From: WHSV01 sp050693935
Lineage (GTDB): Bacteria; Actinomycetota; CADDZG01; WHSQ01
Direction: 5' to 3'
Length of the DNA: 15,669 nucleotides
NCBI GenBank assembly: GCA_050693935.1
Contig: JBOGWU010000307.1
Span: 1 to 15,669, forward strand
In this document: one piece after another, positions 7,766 through 14,155 of the stretch
Position numbering within the stretch: the stretch's first letter is position 1
Layout: every line of letters starts with the position of its first letter
The notes under the pieces: generated by a model
Told to the model about the DNA's origin: nothing
The model's database searches: none
What the model saw: only the letters and a program-made list of their open reading frames with translations
Program-made: the position numbers and the translations under genes

Positions 7766-8680
7766 TTATAGGTCGAGGTACCAGTTCTGGCCAACCAGAT
7801 CGTGACCGAAACTCCTGTGCTTCTCCTCCTCGACCAGACGAAAACCCGCCGCCTCGTAAATCCGCCGTGCGCTGACCAGCACATCGTTCGTCCAGAGCAT
7901 CATCTGCTTGTATCTCGCTCGACGAGCGAAGCGGATACATTCCTCGACGAGCCGCGTGCCGATCCCGATGCCGCGGGTGGATGGCTCCACCAACAAGATG
8001 CGCAGCTGCGCGACATCGTCGTCCTTTCTCATGCAAAAGACACAGCCCACCCGCTGCCCGTCTACTTCCGCGATCCACGCGGCTTCGCGTCTCGGATCAC
8101 GGTTTTCGATGTAGTCGGCCACGATGCGCGCGACCAGCGCTTCGAATGTCTCATCCCATCCGTACTCTCTCCGGTAGAGGTCGCCATGCCGCTGGACGAC
8201 CCAGCCGAAATCACCGGAGTGCGGCTCCCGAAGAACGATCGCCGGCGCTTTCTTCTCGCCGAGCAGCGCGTTGATCTCTTTCGTGCATGCCATCAGTCGT
8301 TCTTGTCCGTCGTCGCCTAGGCGATCCAGAAGCTGTCGGATCTGCGCTGACGACTTGCCGTCCAGCCCCCGGAACGCGCTCCGCCCCTCTTTCGTCAGCG
8401 AGACGACTCTCCGCCGACGATCCTCCTTGCTCGTCGTCCCCGTGACGAGACCGCGCTTCTTCAATCTCGCCAGCAGTCGGCTTACGTAACCGAGATCCAG
8501 CCGGAGCCGCTCGGCCAAGACGGTGGGGGATGCGGCGTCACCCGCCCCCAGCTCAAAGAGGACGCGACTCTCGGGGAGCGAGTAAGGAGTATCGAGCAGC
8601 CCCTCGGCCAGGAGGCCAAGGACCTCTGTGTAGAAGCGGTTGAACGCCCTGAGCCGAGCGACGCGCTCCTCGACCGACAC
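7766..8680 (-). CDS. MarR-family HTH regulator fused to GNAT N-acetyltransferase
   Basis: A 304-residue fusion. Residues about 8-145 are a MarR winged helix: recognition region 'LAERLRLDLGYVSRLLARL' (55-73) and wing 'SKEDRRRRVVSLT' (84-96). Residues about 155-304 are a GNAT fold with motif A around 226-250 ('LRILLVEPSTRGIGIG', acetyl-CoA pyrophosphate-binding R236-G-I-G-I-G) and 'ARRIYEAAGF' in motif B. This is a recurrent bacterial fusion, so the boundary is real and not a frameshift. The acetyl acceptor is unknown. The GTG start is chosen because AGGAGG (8688-8693) sits 7 nt upstream on the minus strand. A promoter and repeated operator-like sites lie just upstream, suggesting autoregulation. 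The enolase-family gene downstream is a likely co-regulated target. Confidence 0.9.
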   Translation of the reverse strand: MSVEERVARLRAFNRFYTEVLGLLAEGLLDTPYSLPESRVLFELGAGDAASPTVLAERLRLDLGYVSRLLARLKKRGLVTGTTSKEDRRRRVVSLTKEGRSAFRGLDGKSSAQIRQLLDRLGDDGQERLMACTKEINALLGEKKAPAIVLREPHSGDFGWVVQRHGDLYRREYGWDETFEALVARIVADYIENRDPRREAAWIAEVDGQRVGCVFCMRKDDDVAQLRILLVEPSTRGIGIGTRLVEECIRFARRARYKQMMLWTNDVLVSARRIYEAAGFRLVEEEKHRSFGHDLVGQNWYLDL

Positions 8681-8687
8681 CGTGTAA

Positions 8688-8694
8688 CCTCCTT
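8688..8694 (-). promoter_or_regulatory. Strong ribosome binding site fixing the MarR-GNAT GTG start
   Basis: The minus strand reads AAGGAGG here, 7 nt before the GTG at 8680. Its upstream bases are shared with the palindrome at 8693-8705, so a protein bound there would sit against the translation signal. Confidence 0.75.
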
Positions 8695-8721
8695 GCTATA
8701 AGCAAACATTTCCTTGCTATA
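8691..8721 (-). promoter_or_regulatory. Candidate MarR-type operator: 21-bp-spaced direct repeats and palindrome
   Basis: The 10-mer CCTTGCTATA occurs exactly twice on the plus strand (8691-8700 and 8712-8721), starting 21 bp apart, about two helical turns. The first copy forms part of the dyad TTGCTATAAGCAA (8693-8705; 5-bp arms, 3-bp centre). The second overlaps the proposed -10 box. This layout fits an autoregulatory repressor site for the MarR-GNAT protein. Binding itself is inferred. Confidence 0.55.
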
Positions 8722-8743
8722 GGCCACTATAGTCCTATGTCAA
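8716..8743 (-). promoter_or_regulatory. Sigma-70-like promoter of the MarR-GNAT gene
   Basis: Reading the minus strand, a consensus -35 TTGACA (8738-8743) is followed after 16 nt by TATAGC (8716-8721) as -10. The -10 lies inside one operator repeat. Transcription would begin near 8709, giving a short leader of about 30 nt. Confidence 0.6.
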
Positions 8744-8767
8744 GGTGTGCTTCTAGGCATCAAGATT

Positions 8768-8783
8768 CGGCCCTTGGAGGCCG
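8768..8783 (-). terminator. Possible weak terminator after the proline-rich gene
   Basis: A CGGCC / GGCCG stem (5 bp) with a 6-nt loop lies in the 241-bp gap (8681-8921). On the minus strand it is followed by AATCTTGAT, which is only modestly T-rich. It would separate the proline-rich gene from the MarR-GNAT promoter. The rest of this gap shows no convincing gene. Confidence 0.25.
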
Positions 8784-8921
8784 GCCCCAGCTCCGACTGA
8801 GGCGAAAGATTGGCGCGCATCAGCCCGGCGTCCCGCGACCTGGGTGAGAGCCTGCTCGAGAAAGGAGCTGATGTGGCCCACAATCACGGGCGTGGTCTGG
8901 CTGCTGCCTGCGTCGCGGTAA

Positions 8922-9893
8922 CTAGGGCGTTGGTTCGAGGGGTGGCGACTCGGAGGGGGCCGGCTCGGCAAGCGGTGGCTCGGGAAGCGGTGGCTCCGCG
9001 GGAGGCCGATCGGCGAGCGGTGGCTCGGTGGCCGGAGCCTGGCTCAATGGGGGCTCGGCGGTTGGTGGCTGGCTCAATGGGGGCTCGCCGCCCGGTGGCT
9101 GGCTCAATGGGGGCCCGCCGCCCGGTGGCTCGCCCGAGGGGGGTCCGCCGCCCGGTGGCTGGCTCAATGGGGGCCCGCCGGCCGGTGGCTCGCCCGAGGG
9201 AGGCTCGGCCGAAGGTGGCTCGGAGGGGGGCGGCTCGGAGGGGGGCGGCTCGGCCACAGGGGGCTCGGTTGGGGGATCGGTTGGGGGCGGCTCGGAGGGG
9301 GGCGGCTCGGAGGGGGGCGGCTCGGAGGGAGACGCCCCACTCGAGGGTGGACTTGGCTCCGCCGTCGTGGGCTCTGGGATCACCACGACCGGGCCCAGGG
9401 ATCCTTGGTCGCCTGCGGGGCCCCCGTCACCATCTTCTCGGGGGCATCTCGCCGGAGGCTTCGCGCCGGCTGCCTGGACAAGCGCGCGAAGGTACTCGCA
9501 GTCCTTCTCTCCCTCCCAGTTGTCGATCACCTCGAGGACCTTGCGACGTGGTTCCTCCGAATCACTTAACGCGGCGACCCGACGCTCGTCTTCATCATCA
9601 CCATTGGGAATCTTCAGACCGACGCGCTCTGCAGCCGCGGAGACCGCGTTTTGCACGGGCCTCGGTAAGGATCCTTCCACTGCGAGACCTCCCACGGCCG
9701 CGATCGCAACACCGCTGACCATTACCTTCCCGGCCAACGTTGTGAAGAGTCCTATCCCTCCCACCCTCACGACACGCGAGGACGCGCGCCGAACTTTGCG
9801 CGGGCGGCGGTTTCCGATCATCGCCGAGCGAATCCCCCACCCCAAGACAAAAGCAAATGAGGCGAGTACCCAGGAACCAAGAAGGAGCATCAT
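8922..9893 (-). CDS. Membrane-anchored protein with long proline-rich repeat tail
   Basis: 323 residues. Residues about 2-22 form a hydrophobic N-terminal helix, followed by a basic stretch ('NRRPRKVRRASSR', 28-40). A second hydrophobic segment lies at about 46-72. Next comes 'LPRPVQNAVSAAAERVGL', a pattern I associate with actinobacterial membrane proteins often encoded near sigma factors. A charged region with two Cys ('KDCEYL' and 'ARCPRE') leads to about 150 residues of Pro-rich repeats (PPSEPP, PPLSQPPGGE, PPGGG) up to the C-terminus. This suggests a membrane anchor and an extended extracytoplasmic, wall-spanning tail. The ATG start has AGGGAG 8 nt upstream. Plus-strand frames through the repeats are long but Gly/Ser-rich shadows without these landmarks. 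Function is unknown. Confidence 0.7.
   Translation of the reverse strand: MMLLLGSWVLASFAFVLGWGIRSAMIGNRRPRKVRRASSRVVRVGGIGLFTTLAGKVMVSGVAIAAVGGLAVEGSLPRPVQNAVSAAAERVGLKIPNGDDEDERRVAALSDSEEPRRKVLEVIDNWEGEKDCEYLRALVQAAGAKPPARCPREDGDGGPAGDQGSLGPVVVIPEPTTAEPSPPSSGASPSEPPPSEPPPSEPPPTDPPTEPPVAEPPPSEPPPSEPPSAEPPSGEPPAGGPPLSQPPGGGPPSGEPPGGGPPLSQPPGGEPPLSQPPTAEPPLSQAPATEPPLADRPPAEPPLPEPPLAEPAPSESPPLEPTP
9034..9213. repeat. Six tandem 30-bp units within the proline-rich coding tail
   Basis: Six 30-bp units begin at 9034, 9064, 9094, 9124, 9154 and 9184, most starting GGTGGCT on the plus strand. Four contain GGCTCAATGGGGGC; the other two carry GCCCGAGGG variants. On the minus strand each unit encodes ten residues of the PPGGEPPLSQ type. 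The variant pattern suggests expansion and gene-conversion-like shuffling. Confidence 0.85.
9214..9330. repeat. 15-bp repeat tract with G-runs (PPSEP-coding)
   Basis: The unit GGCGGCTCGGAGGGG recurs about five times with a 15-bp period, interrupted by GGGGGCTCGGTT-type variants. It encodes Pro-Ser-Glu-Pro-Pro repeats on the minus strand. The plus (template) strand holds many runs of five or six G, enough for G-quadruplex formation. Confidence 0.8.
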
Positions 9894-10170
9894 CGAACGC
9901 GCTCCCTCTCAGCTAGTCCGCGGGACACCGAATCAACGTTCACTTACCCCTCTCATAACGCCGCAGTACATTGAACCATCGGAAGGCGACGGCAACCACA
10001 CCTGGGCGCGTGGATCGCAAGAAGTAATCCGGACACGTCCACACATTCCAAGATCTTTCGGACACAATCCTTAAGGGTAGATTCAAGATTTTGGCCACTC
10101 AGCGCACGTTTCCCCCGGTCGGGCCCTCTGCATGACCTCTCAGGATTAGGCGGCCGCCCATGCCATCCTG
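9894..10170. other. 277-bp divergent intergenic region
   Basis: This gap separates the leftward proline-rich gene from the rightward beta-propeller gene and should hold both promoters. I see no good -35/-10 pair for either. CGGACAC occurs at 10030-10036 and 10059-10065, and GGACACGTCC (10031-10040) is a small dyad. No ORF with coding character lies inside. Confidence 0.4.
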
Positions 10171-10176
10171 GTGAAC

Positions 10177-11112
10177 ATGTCGATCTTCGTGGCTACGCGC
10201 GATCAAGTAGTCCGGCTCGAGCGTGACGGTGGCTCCGGCACCGCTGACCCCGTGCTGGAGGACGCGAGCGTCCAGTGTGTCGCCGCGGCGGGTGCACTGG
10301 TGCTCGTCGGCACCCGGGGGCACGGAGCCTTCAAAAGCGTCGACGCCGGAGCGACCTGGGAACAGGTAGAGCTGCCCGAGCCCGACATCTTCTCGGTGGC
10401 GATCAGCGCCGCGGACGGAAGCACTGTACGCAGGCACCGAGCCGAGTCGCCTCTTCGTCGCTAGGGACGGCCGGCGGTGGACGGAGCTCGAGTCGCTCCA
10501 GGACATCCCCTCGCGCGATCGGTGGAGCTTCCCGCCGCGGCCGTGGACGCATCACGTGCGCTGGATTGCCCCCGGCCCTCACTCCGCCGAGCGGCTCCTG
10601 GTGGGAATCGAGCTAGGGGGCTCATGCTTTCCGACGACGGTGGGACGACGTTCTCGGATCACCGGCCCGGGGCGAAGCTGGACGCACACAGCCTGACCTG
10701 GCACCCGAGCGTGAAGGACCGGGCCTATCAGGCGGCGGGCGACGGCGCGGCTTTCAGCCTTGACGGCGGCCGCACCTGGAAGGCGGCAGACGCGGGACGC
10801 GAGCTTGGCTACTGCTGGGCAGTCGCGGTTGATCCCGTCGACCCTGAGTGTTGGTACGTGTCTGCCGCCTCCGGACCGCGAGCCGCACACGGTGGGGCCG
10901 GCGCACGCGGGCGCCTCTATCGCTGGGAGGATTCCTGGACCGAGCTCGCGCTGCCACCCGACTCGATGCCGTACGCGCTCGCCATCACCGAGGAAGACTT
11001 GCTGGTGGGGATGGCGGACGGACGGATCCTGCGCAGCGGTGACCGCGGCGAGAACTGGGACGAGCTCGAATTGCGCGTCGAGGCCATCACCGCAATGGCC
11101 GCTGCCGAATAA
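10177..11112 (+). pseudogene. BNR/sialidase-type beta-propeller protein, broken by two compensating frameshifts
   Basis: Begins 'MSIFVATRDQVVRLERD' at the ATG 10177 (a GTG lies two codons upstream). Asp-box-like motifs recur along the conceptual protein: 'KSVDAGATW', 'LSDDGGTTF', 'SLDGGRTW', 'RSGDRGENW'. This is the pattern of WD40/YVTN/BNR-like photosystem-stability or VPS10-type propellers. Frame 1 is coherent to about 10418, then reads nonsense and stops at 10462-10464. The coherent sequence ('ALYAGTEPSRLFVARDG', then 'RERLLVGIELGG'-like text) continues in frame 2 to about 10621 and returns to frame 1 at 'MLSDDGG' (10624). One extra base near 10420 and one missing base near 10622 would restore about 311 residues. 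It is either a recent pseudogene or two sequencing/assembly errors. Function is unknown; many such proteins are exported, but no signal peptide is seen here. Confidence 0.8.
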
Positions 11113-11190
11113 AGCCGGAGCACCGAAGAGTTTCGGTCGGCGGCGGAGTCCCTTGCTGTACCGAGTGACGCCGATTCGCTCCCCCGAGCA

Positions 11191-12408
11191 ATGGGTACGG
11201 AAACCGCAATGACAAGGACCGATACGGACCAGCGGTCTCCAACCGAGCTCTCATACGCGCTCGAGATCGATCATGCGCTGACCGAAATAGAACGAGGGAT
11301 AAGCCTCCTCTTGAACATCACGCCGGTCAATGCGGCTGAGGCTTGGGTGGATTTCGAGCGAGGCGGCTTCGCCGGTGAGCCGGCGCTCCAGTCCAGGCCA
11401 TTGAAGTTCGAGCCCGATCTCATAAAACGCCGGCTCTACAACCTCGAGATCGAACGAGTGGAAGATCCAGCCCTCGAGAATCTCTTCTTGGCAAAGAGGG
11501 ACGAGATCATGCGGCAAATAACGCTGCTCGAAGACCGTGACACCTCGAGGTTCATGTACGAGTCACTGCAGCTCTTCGGTGAGGTCGGCGAGGAGCTGGT
11601 CGCGGACGCTATTGAGCTCCTCGAGACAATTCCTATTAAGGCTCCTCAAGACAATTTCGTAACCGCCAGCGCCTTTGCCGAGGCGGCGCAGCGTGAACTC
11701 GACTCTTACCGCGACCGTTACCCCGGCTTTTCAGCGGAGTTGGAGGTTCGTTCCGATCTATCCGATCTGATGGTGTCGCACGGGCGATTCTTGGTTCCCG
11801 CATCTGCTGTCTTCCAGAGTAAGCGAGTCGACGCGCTCATCCAGCATGAGGTGGGAACGCACGTCGTCACCTTCGAGAACGGCAGAGCACAGCCTCTAAA
11901 GCTCTTAACGGTTGGACTCCCCGGATATGACGAGACTCAGGAGGGCTTGGCACTGCTCGCCGAATTCGTCAGCGGTGGCCTGGACCCGCTGAGACTTCGG
12001 TTGCTGGCTGCGCGTGTGGTCGCGGTGGACAGGCTGATCCACGGAGCCGACTTCCAAGAGATCTTCAAGGTGTTGCGAGAGGACCACACCCTGGCCCCCA
12101 AGACGGCGTGGGGCGTGACCGCGCGCGTCGCTCGGAACGGAGGACTGACGAAAGACGTCATCTATCTACGGGGAATTTCTCGAGTTCTCGAATTCGTCTC
12201 GGAGCGTAAGACGATCGAGCCCCTCCTGGTTGGCAAGCTCTCGCTCGACAATCTCCCGCTCGTCGAGGAGCTCATCGAACGAGAGGTCCTGAGACCACCT
12301 TGGATCCAGCCCCGATGGACCGAGGGTCACAGCGCAAAGCAGCGACTCGGACGTGCATACGCGGGAATGCGCGTGCGGGATCTCATCGAGAATGGTGCGG
12401 TCGCTTGA
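11191..12408 (+). CDS. DUF1704 'QEGLA motif' protein, putative zinc metallopeptidase
   Basis: 405 residues matching the family annotated 'flavohemoglobin expression-modulating QEGLA motif protein' (DUF1704). The catalytic-type motif is H219-E220-V-G-T-H224, and the family signature Q250-E251-G-L-A follows; E251 is the likely third zinc ligand. The eukaryotic relatives (KIAA0895/MATCAP) are tubulin tyrosine carboxypeptidases with the same HExxxH layout, so peptidase chemistry is a reasonable inference. The flavohemoglobin name reflects a genetic effect, not a known reaction. No signal peptide, hence cytoplasmic. The start is uncertain: the ATG at 11191 and the ATG at 11209 both have poor ribosome sites; the N-terminal 15 residues are not conserved-looking. 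Its stop overlaps the TTG start of the ATP-grasp gene, so the two are translationally coupled. Confidence 0.88.
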   Translation: MGTETAMTRTDTDQRSPTELSYALEIDHALTEIERGISLLLNITPVNAAEAWVDFERGGFAGEPALQSRPLKFEPDLIKRRLYNLEIERVEDPALENLFLAKRDEIMRQITLLEDRDTSRFMYESLQLFGEVGEELVADAIELLETIPIKAPQDNFVTASAFAEAAQRELDSYRDRYPGFSAELEVRSDLSDLMVSHGRFLVPASAVFQSKRVDALIQHEVGTHVVTFENGRAQPLKLLTVGLPGYDETQEGLALLAEFVSGGLDPLRLRLLAARVVAVDRLIHGADFQEIFKVLREDHTLAPKTAWGVTARVARNGGLTKDVIYLRGISRVLEFVSERKTIEPLLVGKLSLDNLPLVEELIEREVLRPPWIQPRWTEGHSAKQRLGRAYAGMRVRDLIENGAVA

Positions 12409-13400
12409 AGATTGCGTTCTTCGTAAACGAGGTGGCCACCGAAGAAGGCGAATTCGCCACAACGCGCTTGGCGATGGCCGCCGCGAAGCTCGAGCATGAA
12501 GTCTGGTACGCGGGAGTCGGCGATGTGGACTATGACCCGAACGAAAAACTGGGTGCCCGCGGCCACCGAGCTGTTTACGAGCAGGGGGACGAACTGAAGT
12601 CCTTCCTACTCAGGACGCAGGGCGACGAGCAACAAGGGTCCATCGTCCTCGACGAGTTCGACGCGGTTTGGCTAAGGAACGACTCCATTCAGGACCTGCA
12701 GAAGCGACCCTGGGCCACCAGTATGGGGGTCGTCTTTGGTCAGATGCTGGTGGAGCGAGGAGTAACTGTGGTGAACGATCCCGTGGGACTGTCTCGCGCG
12801 GGCAGCAAACTCTACCTGCAGGAGTTTCCTGCGGAGATCAGACCGTGCTGCATCGTGACACGTCACATCGAAGAAATCAGGGACTTCATCGCGCGCGTTG
12901 GCCGAACTATCGTGAAGCCGCTGTACGGAGCTCAGGGTCGCAACGTATTCGTGATCGAGGACGGGGACGACCCCAACCTCAAACAGATCGTCGCCGCCAT
13001 TATGGAGGACGGTTACATCACGGCGCAGGAGTTCGTCGACGGAGCTGAGGAAGGTGACCTCAGGCTGTTCCTGCTGGAGGGGGAACTACTGCGGGTTGAT
13101 GGGACCTACGCCGCCTTCAAGCGTGTGCCACGCGGTACAGATATTCGCGCCAACATCAGTACAGGGGGAAAACCCGAGGAAACCCGTATCACGGAAAAGG
13201 AACTCAGGGTCGTTGAAACCATGCGGGACAGGCTCACAAAGGACGGGATGTTCTTCGTGGGGATCGACCTCATCGGGGACAAGGTGGTGGAGATCAACGC
13301 CGAGAGCCCTGGGGGGCTGCAAAGTATCGAACACTTCTCGGGCATCGACTTCGGGCTGACCATCTGCGATGCGCTGGAGCGGCGCGCCTCGACCACTTAG
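12405..13400 (+). CDS. GshB-like ATP-grasp ligase
   Basis: 331 residues. The N-terminal domain starts 'KIAFFVNEVATEE', as in prokaryotic glutathione synthetase. 'VNDPVGLSRAGSKLYLQEF' (123-141) matches the GshB 'NDP..L..a..K' segment. 'TIVKPLYGAQGRNVFVI' (168-184) gives the ATP-binding lysine K171. 'FFVGIDLIGDKVVEINAESP' (283-302) carries the Mg-binding D288, E296 and N298. The fold therefore forms a peptide-like bond through an acyl phosphate, but true glutathione synthesis is not implied: no gshA is visible and actinomycetotes usually lack glutathione. The start is the TTG at 12405, overlapping the upstream TGA; the frame is open further upstream (to 12300) only as a shadow of the preceding gene. 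Its stop overlaps that of the convergent DUF2182 gene. Substrate is unknown. Confidence 0.88.
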   Translation: MKIAFFVNEVATEEGEFATTRLAMAAAKLEHEVWYAGVGDVDYDPNEKLGARGHRAVYEQGDELKSFLLRTQGDEQQGSIVLDEFDAVWLRNDSIQDLQKRPWATSMGVVFGQMLVERGVTVVNDPVGLSRAGSKLYLQEFPAEIRPCCIVTRHIEEIRDFIARVGRTIVKPLYGAQGRNVFVIEDGDDPNLKQIVAAIMEDGYITAQEFVDGAEEGDLRLFLLEGELLRVDGTYAAFKRVPRGTDIRANISTGGKPEETRITEKELRVVETMRDRLTKDGMFFVGIDLIGDKVVEINAESPGGLQSIEHFSGIDFGLTICDALERRASTT

Positions 13401-14155
13401 AAGCCCGATCTGGTCAGCGCTACGGCGAGGGCCATCAACAGGAACGCGACGCCCGCGTACCGGCCCACGCGCTCTCCCAACTGTCCCGTCTTCTCGTAAA
13501 CCATCAGAGCCGTCAGCACGGCCATCCAGGTCAGGTTCGCTACGCCTACCGCAAACATCAACAGCATCAACGCCCAGCAACAGCCGAGGCAGAACAGGCC
13601 GTGACGAAGTCCAAGCTCGAGGGCTGCACCCGGCCCCCGTCGGTAGTGCCGCACCAAGAAGGGACCGGGATGCCGGCATTCGCGCAGGCAACGATCCTTG
13701 AGACTCGAGAACTGGAACAAACCCGCCAGGGTCAGTACCGATGTGGGAAGTAGCCAGGGACGCGCCGACAACCAAGCGGTGGAATCCTCGAAGCGGTGAA
13801 GCAACACATCACCGCCGAGGGCCGCGAAGCCGAAGCTAGTCCATACGAGCGCGTAGCCCAACAAGAAGACGGCCAGTAAGCGACCCTGCGCGGGTTGTGG
13901 GCCGGAGGTCATTCGGAACAACCGGATCATCGGCAGGCTCGTCGGCAGCATCATGGCCACCATCATCGTTTGCCATGACAAGCCAAACACCAGGACCGCC
14001 ATCGCAACCGGCAGTCCAGCATCGATCAGACCGTCGTGGTGCACGATCTCGGCCGCGCCGGTGAGCTGCGCGGCAACGATCGCGATCCATGAGACACCAA
14101 TGGCGAGGGGGATCGCCGGCGGGAGGGACTTCCCGCCGGCGAGGGTACCGATCAT
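13397..14155 (-). CDS. DUF2182 integral membrane protein
   Basis: 252 residues, about seven hydrophobic segments. Family marks are 'WQTMMVAMMLPTSLPMI' (61-77), a Cys pair in the loop 'DRCLRECRHP' (154-163), and 'GLFCLGCCWALMLLMFAVG' (186-204) followed by 'VYEK' (219-222). These match DUF2182/COG5486, described as predicted metal-binding membrane proteins. The Cys and Met positions could bind a metal or take part in thiol chemistry; function is not established. The ATG start overlaps the TGA of the DUF1326 gene (ATGA), so the pair is one operon. Its TAA overlaps the TAG of the opposite-strand ATP-grasp gene, leaving no room for a terminator between them. Confidence 0.88.
   Translation of the reverse strand: MIGTLAGGKSLPPAIPLAIGVSWIAIVAAQLTGAAEIVHHDGLIDAGLPVAMAVLVFGLSWQTMMVAMMLPTSLPMIRLFRMTSGPQPAQGRLLAVFLLGYALVWTSFGFAALGGDVLLHRFEDSTAWLSARPWLLPTSVLTLAGLFQFSSLKDRCLRECRHPGPFLVRHYRRGPGAALELGLRHGLFCLGCCWALMLLMFAVGVANLTWMAVLTALMVYEKTGQLGERVGRYAGVAFLLMALAVALTRSGF
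14114..14141 (-). other. Strong GC hairpin just inside the DUF2182 start
   Basis: A perfect 11-bp inverted repeat (CGCCGGCGGGA / TCCCGCCGGCG) with a 6-nt loop lies within codons 5-14 of the DUF2182 gene. In the mRNA it would sit beside the overlapping stop/start and could influence coupling. It could also simply reflect GC-rich Gly/Pro/Ala codons. Confidence 0.45.

Noticed and set aside
6765..7805. 346-codon plus-strand ORF
   Set aside because: Antisense of the enolase-family gene; His/Gln/Val-rich shadow composition.
8753..8971. 72-codon minus-strand ORF beside the proline-rich gene end
   Set aside because: Mostly overlaps the proline-rich tail and intergenic DNA; part of it ('IVGHISSFLEQALTQV') looks protein-like, but there is no ribosome site or family match.
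9034..9330. CRISPR-like array
   Set aside because: Units are contiguous with no unique spacers and keep a coding frame; this is a protein-coding tandem repeat.
8810..9718. 302-codon plus-strand ORF through the repeats
   Set aside because: Arg/Ala/Gly-rich translation typical of a shadow frame; ends without domain features.
9028..10074. Long plus-strand ORF rich in GGWLNGGS repeats
   Set aside because: It is the antisense of the proline-rich gene; outside the repeats it reads Arg/Ser-rich nonsense, while the minus frame has a ribosome site, two membrane helices and a recognisable motif.
12300..12404. Upstream extension of the ATP-grasp ORF
   Set aside because: These 35 codons overlap the DUF1704 gene in another frame and look like noise; the GshB-like N-terminus begins exactly at the TTG 12405.
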